NCBI GenBank assembly: GCA_963836405.1
Contig: CAWIJL010000003.1
Coordinates: 372,001 to 436,000 of the forward strand
DNA length: 64,000 nucleotides
Source: CAWIJJ01 sp963836405
Lineage (GTDB): Bacteria; Acidobacteriota; Terriglobia; Bryobacterales; Bryobacteraceae
Direction: 5' to 3'
Positions 44,514-52,638 of this stretch are shown in pieces. How positions within the stretch are numbered: position 1 is the stretch's first letter; each line of letters begins with the position of its first letter. Below the pieces are notes generated by a model. The model made no database searches, was not told the origin of the DNA, and worked only from the letters and a program-made list of their open reading frames with translations. The translations under genes were made by a program, and so were the position numbers.

Positions 44514-45282
44514 GGCGTTCCTCCCGGCGAGCCGCCGGATGCGGCGCCTTTGCGATCTCGTGGACCCATTCGCGGCTGGAGCGGTAGTAGACCTTGGCGC
44601 CGGTGTGCAGGCTTTCGAGCAGGCGGAAGCTTTCGCTGCCGGCGCACGCAACGGCCGGGGCGCTGGCCGGGTCGTTCAGGTCGCCGAATTGGATGGCGCC
44701 GGCCGGGCAGGCTTGGACACATGCGGGCACGTAATCGGCGGGATCGATGTTGGCATTCCCGGCGGCCGCGGCGCGTTCCTTGGCGGCGTGCCAGCGGCCG
44801 TGGCAGAAGTTGCACTTCTCCACGACGCCGCGCATGCGGGGGGACACGTCGGGGTTCAGGGTCTTCTCCATGCCTTCGGGCCAGTGCGGATCCCACCAGT
44901 TGAAGTAGCGCGCATGGTAGGGACAAGCTGCCATGCAGTACCGGCAGCCCAGGCACCGCTCCGGCATCTGGCCCACTATCCCCGTGGCCGGGTCGAGTTC
45001 CACCGCCTGCTGGGGGCAGACGTGGGCGCAGGGCGTATCCTCGCATTGCTGGCACAGCACCGGCACGAAGGCCGACCGCTTCTCCGGATATTCCTTGCCG
45101 TTATCCACCTTAAACACGCGGATCCAGGTGATTCCATTGCGGTCGTTGGCGGCCTGGTGCGCGGGCGGAATGTTGTTCTCAACGGCGCAGGCCACCATGC
45201 AGGCGCCGCAACCGGTGCAGCGGTCCACGTCGATGATCATGCCGTAGCGCGCGGTGTGGTTGGTCTTGTCCTGGCGGATCAT
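44506..45282 (-). CDS. qrcC: Qrc-like iron-sulfur subunit (four [4Fe-4S] ferredoxin type)
   Basis: A 258-residue DmsB/NrfC-type protein. Cys motifs: CTGCGACMVAC (about 23-33), CQQCEDTPCAHVCP (about 78-91), CLGCRYCMAACP (about 111-122), and CNFCHGRW plus CVQACP further on, enough for four clusters. It passes electrons between the molybdopterin-type subunit and the membrane subunit. The start ATG 45282 overlaps the upstream stop (ATGA at 45279-45282). It has no signal peptide of its own and presumably co-exports with the Tat-dependent partner. Confidence 0.9.
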   Translation of the reverse strand: MIRQDKTNHTARYGMIIDVDRCTGCGACMVACAVENNIPPAHQAANDRNGITWIRVFKVDNGKEYPEKRSAFVPVLCQQCEDTPCAHVCPQQAVELDPATGIVGQMPERCLGCRYCMAACPYHARYFNWWDPHWPEGMEKTLNPDVSPRMRGVVEKCNFCHGRWHAAKERAAAAGNANIDPADYVPACVQACPAGAIQFGDLNDPASAPAVACAGSESFRLLESLHTGAKVYYRSSREWVHEIAKAPHPAARREERRG

Positions 45283-47051
45283 GCTCGTACCACCTTTGCC
45301 GTTCCGGAGGCGTCGCAAACGTCCAGCACTCCGGGCCTTTGTGCCACCTGGACAACACCCGGCGCCACTGAGGAGTCGATCGTTACCTGCACGGGGCACT
45401 CGCCGTTGCCTGCCTGCAGCACGGCGCGGCCACCCTCCTCCACGCCGGCCGCTCGCGCGGTGTCAGGATGGAGAGTCACGTGGTTGGGCGCAAGCCGCAC
45501 GCCGGATTCCTGATAAAGCTTGGTCATGAGGGGGGAGATCAGGGTGGCCGCGCCGCGCTCTTCGGCGAAGGCGACGGTCAGCGGCATTTGCGCGCCGCCT
45601 TCGGATTGGCCGAACGGTTTCCAGGCGACCTTCGGGGCCTCGGACGCGGGCGCGGGATCATCCGACCACCAATCTCCGGCCTGAATGCGCGTTGCGAAAT
45701 CCTCGGCGTTTACTTCTTTCACCGGGATGGACTGGCCGTCCGCGAGGGCAGTCAAGGTTCCCTTGCCGCGCTTGTGGATCCCGGCGGCGCGCTCCTGAAG
45801 AGGCTCGCCCACATCGATTCCCGCGATGGCCGTCACAAACCTCACCGGATCCACCATGCCTTGCGGCGCGGCAACGAGCGGGACCGAAACGCGGAAGCAG
45901 GCAGCGGTGCGATCCACGGCGGGCGGAAGATCGTCCACGTTTTCGGGGAAAACGGCAGTGGGAAGGGTGAACTGCGCGCGCCGTCCATATCCGATCTTCG
46001 ACCAGGCGAATGCGACTACCACCGGCCTGTCCGAGACCAGCTTGCGGCGCACATCGCTCCAGGGGATGTATTCGCCGGGCGCGGACTCATCGATGAGGAG
46101 CACGCGCACCGAGCCGTCGGGGACCTCGTCGAGTTGCGCGGAGGGCGCGCACTTTGTCCACGAGGCGGGCACCGGCGCTTCGCGGCGCGGGCCGATTGTG
46201 CGGCCCCAGGCGCCCAGCGCCAGATTGAGCGCTACCGCGGTTTCCGACATGCGATTATCGATGACCAGCGCCGGGCCGAGGTCCCTGAGTTCCCGCGCAA
46301 GTTCCTCGATTTGCCCGGCGGGGATGCCCGTCGCGAGCGCCGCGGCATCGAGCGACACGGCCCCGGCGATGCCTTGGGCCAGCGCGTTTTCGGAACCGGA
46401 GCGTATGGCGATCCAACGGTCCGCCAGCGAAGCCGTACGCGATTCCACCGCTTCGGCCTGGATCAGCCGGAAGTTCGGTCGGGCCGCGAAGACTGCGGCC
46501 GGAGTGCCCCAGCCGTCGAGCAGCGGAGCGCTCAGACTGAGCACGATCTTGGCCCGATCCAGGTTCACCGCCGCGCCGGGCTCGGGCGGCGCGATGTAGG
46601 TTCCGTTCCGGACTGCGGCCATGGCGCGCCGGTAGGTCCATGAAGCGGTGCGTCCGGGGCGCAGATCGAGCACCGCGATCCGTTCGTTGGCCGCCAGCCG
46701 TGCCATCGCCTCGGCCACTGCGCCGGCCGCTTCGCGCTCCGAGCCCTGCCGCAGGCGCGCGGGATGATAAGGAAGGTGATGGGCCGCGAGGCCGTACGGG
46801 CACAAGCCGCCACGGGCCCCTGCCAGGGCGACCGGCTGGTCTCCCACGCAGCGGGCGCGCACTGCGCATCCGGCTTCGCAGAGCGTGCAGTTGGTGTACC
46901 GGGCGCGGATCTCGCCGCGCGCGGGCACCGGGATGCCGGGCCAGTTTTCGGACCATAAGGCAGTATCCGTGATCAGGCGCCACGGCGCCGGCGTAAACAG
47001 AGCGCCTGCCGTGGCGCCGCCGGCGAATTGAAATATGTTTCTACGCGTCAT
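45279..47051 (-). CDS. qrcB: Qrc-like molybdopterin-oxidoreductase-family subunit
   Basis: A 590-residue member of the MopB superfamily with a twin-arginine leader (MTRRNIFQFAGGATAGALF) and an N-terminal [4Fe-4S] motif CTLCEAGCAVRARC (about 54-67) with a fourth Cys in GGLCPYG. It is shorter than catalytic Mo enzymes (usually 700-1000) and lacks a recognisable Ser/Cys/Sec metal ligand, fitting QrcB, which has lost its Mo cofactor. The C-terminal dinucleotide-like domain is present (VTLHPDTARAAGVEEGG). Starts at ATG 47051, overlapping the cytochrome stop by 4 bases. The upstream extension of this frame is spurious. Confidence 0.86.
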   Translation of the reverse strand: MTRRNIFQFAGGATAGALFTPAPWRLITDTALWSENWPGIPVPARGEIRARYTNCTLCEAGCAVRARCVGDQPVALAGARGGLCPYGLAAHHLPYHPARLRQGSEREAAGAVAEAMARLAANERIAVLDLRPGRTASWTYRRAMAAVRNGTYIAPPEPGAAVNLDRAKIVLSLSAPLLDGWGTPAAVFAARPNFRLIQAEAVESRTASLADRWIAIRSGSENALAQGIAGAVSLDAAALATGIPAGQIEELARELRDLGPALVIDNRMSETAVALNLALGAWGRTIGPRREAPVPASWTKCAPSAQLDEVPDGSVRVLLIDESAPGEYIPWSDVRRKLVSDRPVVVAFAWSKIGYGRRAQFTLPTAVFPENVDDLPPAVDRTAACFRVSVPLVAAPQGMVDPVRFVTAIAGIDVGEPLQERAAGIHKRGKGTLTALADGQSIPVKEVNAEDFATRIQAGDWWSDDPAPASEAPKVAWKPFGQSEGGAQMPLTVAFAEERGAATLISPLMTKLYQESGVRLAPNHVTLHPDTARAAGVEEGGRAVLQAGNGECPVQVTIDSSVAPGVVQVAQRPGVLDVCDASGTAKVVRA

Positions 47052-47605
47052 TTGTGGCAATCCAGGCAACTGTGTTCGAGCTTGCTTTGGCGGTGGCACT
47101 CCACACAGTCGTCCATCGTCATTCCGGGCCGCCCCTGGCCGCCCCAGATATCCCGCGAGTAGCCGCTGATCCGATCCACCTGAAAGTCCCGCAATTTGTC
47201 CGTGGAACCTTGATCGCCGTGGCACCTTTCGCATTTCAGCTTCGCCGTCCGGATGTGCGTGACGTGCGGGAAGTAGACGTTCTCCGGCTGCCGGGCGTAT
47301 GACTTCCATTGCGGCGCACGGTTGGGCGTCACATAGTTGTCGATGAAGTTCTTCTCCGCCGCCGTGGCGCCCATGGCCGCGGCATGGCATCCCGTGCATG
47401 TGTCCAGTGCGGGAATGCCGGCGTAGGTTCCGTCATCGCGAAACGCGTGGCAATCCTCGCACTTGCTTCCCGCCTTCTCGGCGTGGACCTTGTGACTGAA
47501 GTCCACCGGCTGCGCGGAACTCTTATAAATGACGCGGGGAAAGCCGGCCCAACCGACGCCGAACATCACCGCCGCGCCCGCCAGAAATGGAATCCATCCT
47601 TGCAT
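47048..47605 (-). CDS. qrcA: Qrc-like multiheme cytochrome c subunit
   Basis: A 185-residue cytochrome with an N-terminal membrane anchor/signal (IPFLAGAAVMFGVGWAGF) and five canonical haem c sites: CEDCH, CTGCH, CERCH, CVECH and CLDCH. Additional histidines (DFSHKVHAEK, YFPHVTHIR) supply axial ligands. It should receive electrons from periplasmic cytochromes and pass them to the MopB-type subunit. Desulfovibrio QrcA has six haems, so one may be missing here. Six bases separate it from the preceding Cys-rich gene; its stop overlaps the qrcB-like start. Confidence 0.88.
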   Translation of the reverse strand: MQGWIPFLAGAAVMFGVGWAGFPRVIYKSSAQPVDFSHKVHAEKAGSKCEDCHAFRDDGTYAGIPALDTCTGCHAAAMGATAAEKNFIDNYVTPNRAPQWKSYARQPENVYFPHVTHIRTAKLKCERCHGDQGSTDKLRDFQVDRISGYSRDIWGGQGRPGMTMDDCVECHRQSKLEHSCLDCHK

Positions 47606-47611
47606 GTACGG

Positions 47612-48487
47612 TTATCTCTTTCCACTCGCGAAAGGCGAGAAAAATTCGTGGAACAAAGCCAGCACGCGGTCGCGGTCGAGCAGGCGCGACAGGCCGGCCG
47701 CGAACAGGCCGCCATCTGCCGCATACTGCCCGTTGCCCGTGTGCTGCTGAAGGAATTCGTTCATCCGGGTCTGCTCGGCTTCCATCCACTCCTGCGCCGC
47801 CTCGCTGCCCATCAGGCCCGCGGTGCTGTTCTCGACCGGCGTCCCTTCGAACAGCCAGCCGCCGGTATAGGGCTGGGAGGCGATGCGCGACGGATCGGCA
47901 CGGAGGTAAACATTGCAGCCGGTGAGGAGGAGCGGATTGGGAAACACGACTTCCAGGTCAACTCCTCCCGCCGTCAATACTGCGGTGGGCCGGTGCACAC
48001 CCTTCTGCCACACGTAGGTAAGGCGCTCGATGGGTCCGAGCGCCCGGCTGAGAAACGCGTCGATTCCCGCGTGGCATATGCCGTCCTCGGTTACATCCAG
48101 CCACATATGATTGGCGGAATACCGGAGCCAGCCGGGAACCGCGATGCTGTCCTGGTTCTCAGGCAGTCCGGGGTGGGCCATGCCGAGGTAGAGCCCGCAG
48201 TAGCGGAAACTATCGCAGCCGCAGCGCGAGAGCAGCGACTCGCTATACGGAATGAAGCGCGTGACTGGCGCCGCCCCGCAATACTGCATCAACGATTCCC
48301 GCAGGAACGGGCAGGGGCCGGATGCCGGCTCTTCCGCCCCGCTCGATTGAAACACGGAGCAGCCGGCGTGCGCTTCCGACCCGCACCTTTCCCCGGCTCC
48401 ATTTCCGGCGGAAAGAGGTATCAGCTTCCGCACGGCGGACGTACGGCAGTACCGCACGTGTTCTTCTTTGAGGAAAGGGCAGGTCAT
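47612..48487 (-). CDS. Cys-rich protein with duplicated motif and GcvH-like domain
   Basis: A 291-residue soluble protein that precedes the cytochrome in the operon. The N-terminal half has a repeated Cys motif: CPFLKEEHVRYCRTSAVRK (about 3-21) and CPFLRESLMQYCGAAPVTR further on, with CGCDSFRYCGLYL after it; in all about 11 cysteines that could bind an iron-sulfur cluster or zinc. The C-terminal half (about 130-240) is GcvH-like: HMWLDVTEDGICHAGIDAFL and TGGWLFEGTP. The lipoyl-lysine position reads Gly, so no lipoate is expected. Start ATG 48487. Function unknown; pairing with a second H-like protein at the other end of the operon is notable. Confidence 0.72.
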   Translation of the reverse strand: MTCPFLKEEHVRYCRTSAVRKLIPLSAGNGAGERCGSEAHAGCSVFQSSGAEEPASGPCPFLRESLMQYCGAAPVTRFIPYSESLLSRCGCDSFRYCGLYLGMAHPGLPENQDSIAVPGWLRYSANHMWLDVTEDGICHAGIDAFLSRALGPIERLTYVWQKGVHRPTAVLTAGGVDLEVVFPNPLLLTGCNVYLRADPSRIASQPYTGGWLFEGTPVENSTAGLMGSEAAQEWMEAEQTRMNEFLQQHTGNGQYAADGGLFAAGLSRLLDRDRVLALFHEFFSPFASGKR

Positions 48488-48491
48488 ACCA

Positions 48492-48752
48492 CTACCGCTT
48501 GTCCTTCTCCCCCAGTTCTTCGCCGCCATCGGCCATGGTGAGCCCGAGGCTGGGGACGTTGAACGCATGCCCGTCATAAGCGGTGACCAGGTCGGCGACT
48601 TCGCGGTCGAGCTTCGACATCGCGGCGCGCTTCCGGCGTTTGGCGGCCAGTTCCTGCAGCACGCCAAGAGCGATGGCGCCGCAGCAGATCAGGGTGACCA
48701 GGCCCAACACCACGTTGGTCACTGTCAGCCAGTAGGTCGATGGATCGTTCAC
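48492..48752 (-). CDS. Small single-pass membrane protein, first gene of the Qrc-like operon
   Basis: An 86-residue protein with one transmembrane helix (VTNVVLGLVTLICCGAIALGV, about 10-30) followed by a basic then acidic cytoplasmic tail (AAKRRKRAAMSKLDREV). The GTG start at 48752 is chosen because a GGAGAA site lies 8 bases upstream; the frame extends further but without membrane-protein character. It is separated from the Cys-rich H-like gene by 4 bases, so it is probably an accessory or assembly part of the complex. Confidence 0.6.
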   Translation of the reverse strand: MNDPSTYWLTVTNVVLGLVTLICCGAIALGVLQELAAKRRKRAAMSKLDREVADLVTAYDGHAFNVPSLGLTMADGGEELGEKDKR

Positions 48753-48988
48753 TGTGAGACTTCTCCCTTCAGCGCAAGTAGTGCACGGTTGTGGCCATGC
48801 TGATAACAGGGGACTTAGGGCAGCTCCGCCTCCCGTGCCTGCCGGAAAACAAGACCTGAAAATCTTGAAATCCGACGCAGGACTGTGAAAATCGATCCGG
48901 TGCGGGCTCACGGGCGCGCACGATTGCAGGTTGACATCGACCGAGACCGGGCGCACTATCTCTGTAGGAAACAGCGAAGGAGGGGAAC

Positions 48989-49279
48989 GTGCTGAACTCT
49001 CTTTTCGTCCCGGTACTGACGCTTTGGGCGGTAGTGACCGTGGCATTCATCGTTATCATGATCTGGAAGTCCCTGGTCGGATTCCGGGAAGAGGACGTGG
49101 TTATCCTCAATCCCGCGGAAGCCAAACAGGCGGCTGAACAGGAAATGATCGTTCACAAAGTGGAACAACTCGCCAGTTGGGCGAAGCGGTTCGGCTTTGC
49201 GTCGCTGGCATTCCTGATGCTGGCGGGAGGTATCTGGGTTTATAGGGCCATGATGGCGTTCAACGGGCGACCGGAGTAA
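48989..49279 (+). CDS. Small membrane protein with two transmembrane helices
   Basis: A 96-residue protein with helices at about 6-27 (FVPVLTLWAVVTVAFIVIMIW) and 70-88 (FASLAFLMLAGGIWVYRAM) joined by a charged loop (NPAEAKQAAEQEMIVHKVEQL). It has an AGGAGGGG-type ribosome-binding site (about 48977-48984). It runs divergently from the Qrc-like operon over 236 bases, which hold both promoters. I do not recognise a family; a link to the complex is suggested only by position. Confidence 0.68.
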   Translation: MLNSLFVPVLTLWAVVTVAFIVIMIWKSLVGFREEDVVILNPAEAKQAAEQEMIVHKVEQLASWAKRFGFASLAFLMLAGGIWVYRAMMAFNGRPE

Positions 49280-49309
49280 AGACGCGCGCGCTCAAGAGGT
49301 GTGGGCTCT

Positions 49310-51586
49310 CTACCTGCCGAGTAATCGGACTGTCAGGCCTGCCACAACGGTGAAAGGATATCCCGGAGTGGCATGGATCCGGCTTCTTACCGGCACCGAA
49401 GGCGTGACCCTCGATTCGAAGTAATTCTGGGTTTCATAGTAGTCGCGGTTGGTGAGATTATCCAGGCCGAGATTCAGTTCGACGCCCCGGCGGATCTGCC
49501 GCGCCAGGCCGAAATCGAACACGGTGTGGCCCGAGGCTGCGATGGAGGGGTCATCCCCGTCCAGGCGATAGTGGTTGATCGCTCGCATGCGCAACGACCC
49601 GCTCCAACCACGCCACTGGGCCAGCGTCAAAGCCGCGTTGGCCACGAAATGAGGCGCGCTGTCCACATAGACACGATGGTCCCCGCCTTTGAAGAATGCG
49701 TTGCCGATCTTGGTGAGGCCCCCGCTGACGGACAGGCTCCGCGAGATCGCAACAGAGGCTTTGGCTTCGTATCCGTTAGCCCGGCTGGGCCCTTTGAATT
49801 CGAAACTGCCGTCGTCGGGAATGTACACCTGCTCGTTGGAGCGATCGATCAGGAAGACATCGGTGGCGAGGGAAATTCGTCCAAAGTTGGATGATGTTCC
49901 CGCCTGGTAGAAATCGGTGGTGGCCACGCGGGGCAGATCGGGTCTTTGCACGATCCCGCGCGCATCGCTGCTGTTGATGCCGCGGCCGTAGTTGGCGTGA
50001 AGCGTCAGCGGCAGGGCGGGCGCCGGAGTGAACGCGATGTTGCCTTTCGCCTGCCAGCGTCCCGCCCATTGGAGGCCGCCTTGCCGGGGATCGACGCGGT
50101 CGGCCACATCGAAACGGAACTCATCGTAGCGGACGCCGCCTCCCAGCAGCAACCGGTTGTGAAACAGACTGACGCTCTCCTGCGCGTAGGCGGCCGTGTT
50201 CGTCACGTGGGCATTTGCTCGCGTGGTAACGCCGGTGGGTTGCATCCCCTCCCGCGGATACAGGCCGACATTGATTTCGTTGTCATGGAAATTCGTGCCG
50301 GCGACGAACACGGCGGCCGCGCTTCCCAACCTGTGCCCGTGCGTGTATTGCGCGTTGAGGCCCTGCTGGAGCCGTGAATCGTGCTGCTGAATGGCGTCCC
50401 CGTGGACCGGATCGTTCAAGTAGAAAGTGAAATTGGAATAGAGATCGAAGAGCGAACGGGACAGGAAACCGTCCGCTTTGAAGATATCGCCATTCTGCCA
50501 CGACTTGCTGAAATACGCGGAAGCCGTGCCGAGTCCGACCCGTCCGCCATTAGTCGGATCGATTGCGCCGAACCTGTCCAGCCGGCCGCCGGCCACCAGG
50601 TCCAGCGGGATCTGCCCGGAAGAAAAGAAATCGTTACGGCCGGCGAGGATACGAAACCCGACTTTCATGTCCCTTGCGAGGCTCCGGCTGTAATTGCCAT
50701 TGACGTTGTCGCGGCGATAGCGGAGCGGACTCTCGAACGGCCCGTCCGTGTAGGAGCCCTCGTACGCGATATAGGCGTCCACGCGTTGGACATCGGCGCT
50801 GTAGGCTATGAATGCCCGGCCCGTATTGAAATTCCCGCCTTGCAGCCGGAGCGTGAGATGGTCCGGCAGCGACTCGCGTTGATGGATATGGACCACGCCA
50901 AGACCGCTGAAGTCGCCATATTCCGCGCTGAATGGACCGTTTGTGATGGTCACTTCCTGCACCAGTTCGGGGCTCAGGGCCTTGAGAGTTCCCAGGTATC
51001 CCTGCCCGTGACCCTGCGTGCCCTGATTCTGCTGCACTCCGTCGATGAGCACTTTCAGGCCGCCGTTGACGCCGCCATGGTCCAGGTTGAATCCGAAGCG
51101 GCGGATTTCCAGCGACTTTCCTCCGCCTTCGTGCTGGCCCGCGTTGATCCCGGCGTTGAGTTGTTGCAGAACCTGGTCGTCGCGGGTGAAGAGTGTACGA
51201 TCGAACACCTCGGCGTTGCGCATGTCGATCTCCGGCTCGACCGAAGTTCCCGTGATGACAATGCTTTGATGTTGAGCCGCCAGTTGCGACAGCTTCAAAT
51301 CCTGGATCGCACCTTGGCCGCCCAGCGCGATGGCTTCATCGATGCTGGAGAAACCGGGCGCGGCGGCCTTGATGCGGTATTCTCCGTCCGACAGCAGGTG
51401 GAAGGCATAGCGTCCCTCGCGATCCGACACGGTCTGAAGCCTGTGGCCAGATTGGGACACAAGCAGGACGGTCGCGCCGGGCACGATTGCGCCCTGCGGG
51501 TCGAAAACTCTTCCCGAAACGACATTGGCCGCGGACGCGCGGGTAGGAATGAAGATAGCCAACACGAGGAACGCCCGCCATCCCAT
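49310..51586 (-). CDS. TonB-dependent receptor with carboxypeptidase-regulatory domain
   Basis: A 758-residue outer-membrane receptor, smaller than the Oar-like ones. Signal peptide FLVLAIFIPTRASA, regulatory-like sandwich (about 20-100), plug with LIDGVQQNQGTQGHGQGYLG and ITNGPFSAEYGDFSGLGVV, then a 22-strand-type barrel ending in VVAGLTVRLLGR. ATG 51586 is preferred over GTG 51598 because GGAAGG precedes it. The plug looks like those of siderophore, vitamin or metal receptors. A perfect inverted repeat lies 18 bases upstream, so expression is probably tightly regulated. Confidence 0.87.
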   Translation of the reverse strand: MGWRAFLVLAIFIPTRASAANVVSGRVFDPQGAIVPGATVLLVSQSGHRLQTVSDREGRYAFHLLSDGEYRIKAAAPGFSSIDEAIALGGQGAIQDLKLSQLAAQHQSIVITGTSVEPEIDMRNAEVFDRTLFTRDDQVLQQLNAGINAGQHEGGGKSLEIRRFGFNLDHGGVNGGLKVLIDGVQQNQGTQGHGQGYLGTLKALSPELVQEVTITNGPFSAEYGDFSGLGVVHIHQRESLPDHLTLRLQGGNFNTGRAFIAYSADVQRVDAYIAYEGSYTDGPFESPLRYRRDNVNGNYSRSLARDMKVGFRILAGRNDFFSSGQIPLDLVAGGRLDRFGAIDPTNGGRVGLGTASAYFSKSWQNGDIFKADGFLSRSLFDLYSNFTFYLNDPVHGDAIQQHDSRLQQGLNAQYTHGHRLGSAAAVFVAGTNFHDNEINVGLYPREGMQPTGVTTRANAHVTNTAAYAQESVSLFHNRLLLGGGVRYDEFRFDVADRVDPRQGGLQWAGRWQAKGNIAFTPAPALPLTLHANYGRGINSSDARGIVQRPDLPRVATTDFYQAGTSSNFGRISLATDVFLIDRSNEQVYIPDDGSFEFKGPSRANGYEAKASVAISRSLSVSGGLTKIGNAFFKGGDHRVYVDSAPHFVANAALTLAQWRGWSGSLRMRAINHYRLDGDDPSIAASGHTVFDFGLARQIRRGVELNLGLDNLTNRDYYETQNYFESRVTPSVPVRSRIHATPGYPFTVVAGLTVRLLGR

Positions 51587-51603
51587 AAAGCCTTCCACCC
51601 CTC

Positions 51604-51632
51604 AGTATTACGAAATATAGAATCGTAATACT
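51604..51632. promoter_or_regulatory. Perfect inverted repeat, candidate operator
   Basis: AGTATTACGA (51604-51613) is mirrored exactly by TCGTAATACT (51623-51632) around a 9-base AT-rich spacer. It lies 18 bases before the TonB-receptor start at 51586 (minus strand), overlapping the likely promoter or leader. The symmetry, 10-bp arms and 19-base centre-to-centre spacing suit a dimeric repressor. The regulator is not encoded next to it. Confidence 0.6.
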
Positions 51633-51638
51633 ACCACC

Positions 51639-51670
51639 AGTGCTACGGAACTGCAATTTAGTGCTACGGA
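51639..51670. repeat. Two 11-base direct repeats, 21 bases apart
   Basis: AGTGCTACGGA occurs at 51639-51649 and 51660-51670, a spacing of 21 bases or two turns of the helix, so two protein copies would bind the same face. The repeats sit between the TonB-receptor gene and the divergent cNMP-binding protein gene (51730), next to the inverted repeat at 51604-51632. Confidence 0.5.
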
Positions 51671-51729
51671 GGCGACGGCGTTTTGGATGTTTTGACAAAG
51701 GTGTGGAATCCTGAAGTCCGGGAGTAACC

Positions 51730-52572
51730 ATGGCCTGCAATCCGGAAGTGCTGAAGAACGTACCTTTGTTCGCCCTGCTGGACGATGAGGAAACCGGCGT
51801 CCTCGCCAGCCAGGTGGAAATCCGCCATTTCGCCCCGCGGCAACGCATCTACAAGATCGGCGATTCAGGTGGACGGGCTTATGTCATGGTGTCGGGTAAG
51901 GTCCGGGTCACGACGGTGGACGAGGACGCGCAGGAGGTGGTTGTGGACGAACCGGAAGCGGGGGGATTCTTCGGCTTTGCGTCCATGCTGGACGAGACTC
52001 CTCACCAGTCGGGCGCCCAGGCGGTGGAGGAGGTGGTCTGCATCGAAGTGGACCGCAACGACATCTCGGTGCTGCTTCAGCGCAAGCCCCTGGCGGGCAT
52101 GGATATGCTCACGGTGCTGGGAAAGCACTTCCACGCCGCGCAACACCTGGTGCGCCTGCGCGCCACGCGAAATCCCAACGAGGTGATCGAGCAAAAGGCT
52201 ACCCTTGGGGACCACGTGGCGGACGCTGTGGCGCGCTTCGGCGGTTCCTGGGCGTTCATCATCTCTTTCGGCGTGATCCTGGTGGTGTATACCACCATCA
52301 ATCTAGTGCTCAAAGCGCGGGCCTGGGATCCCTACCCCTTCATCCTTCTCAACCTGTTTCTCTCCATGCTGGCCGCCATTCAGGCTCCGGTGATCATGAT
52401 GAGCCAGAACCGCCAGGATTCCAAAGACCGTCTGCGCGGCGAGCTCGATTTCGACGTGAACCGCCGGTCCGAAAGTGAAATCCAGGGTCTCGCGCGCAAA
52501 TTGAATCTTCTCGGCGACAAACTGGACGACGTGGAGGAACTGCTGCGCGAAAAACCGACCCGCTTGCCTTGA
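51730..52572 (+). CDS. Cyclic-nucleotide-binding-domain protein with DUF1003 membrane domain
   Basis: A 280-residue protein. Residues about 8-130 form a cNMP-binding beta-roll (VPLFALLDDEETGVLASQV, YVMVSGKVRVTT, GGFFGFASMLDETPHQSGAQ) without the Arg-containing phosphate pocket being clear. Residues 150-250 are DUF1003: TLGDHVADAVARFGGSWAFI, two transmembrane helices (IISFGVILVVYTTINLVL and PFILLNLFLSMLAAIQAPV), then SQNRQDSKDRLRGELDFDVN. A coiled-coil-like tail ends the protein. The family is a common acidobacterial membrane protein of unknown role. Start ATG 51730. Confidence 0.87.
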   Translation: MACNPEVLKNVPLFALLDDEETGVLASQVEIRHFAPRQRIYKIGDSGGRAYVMVSGKVRVTTVDEDAQEVVVDEPEAGGFFGFASMLDETPHQSGAQAVEEVVCIEVDRNDISVLLQRKPLAGMDMLTVLGKHFHAAQHLVRLRATRNPNEVIEQKATLGDHVADAVARFGGSWAFIISFGVILVVYTTINLVLKARAWDPYPFILLNLFLSMLAAIQAPVIMMSQNRQDSKDRLRGELDFDVNRRSESEIQGLARKLNLLGDKLDDVEELLREKPTRLP

Positions 52573-52603
52573 ATTATCTATTTCAAACCGTTAACAGGTG
52601 TTA

Positions 52604-52609
52604 TATAAT
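52604..52609 (+). promoter_or_regulatory. Possible -10 box of the Oar-like receptor
   Basis: A perfect TATAAT lies 30 bases before the receptor start codon, in an AT-rich gap. A weak -35 (TTCAAA at 52582-52587) is 16 bases upstream. The pair TATCTAT (52575-52581) and ATAGATA (52621-52627) flanks it as an inverted repeat of 7 bases. Sequence match only. Confidence 0.35.
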
Positions 52610-52638
52610 TGCCCCACGCTTATAGATAGGGGTGGTTG

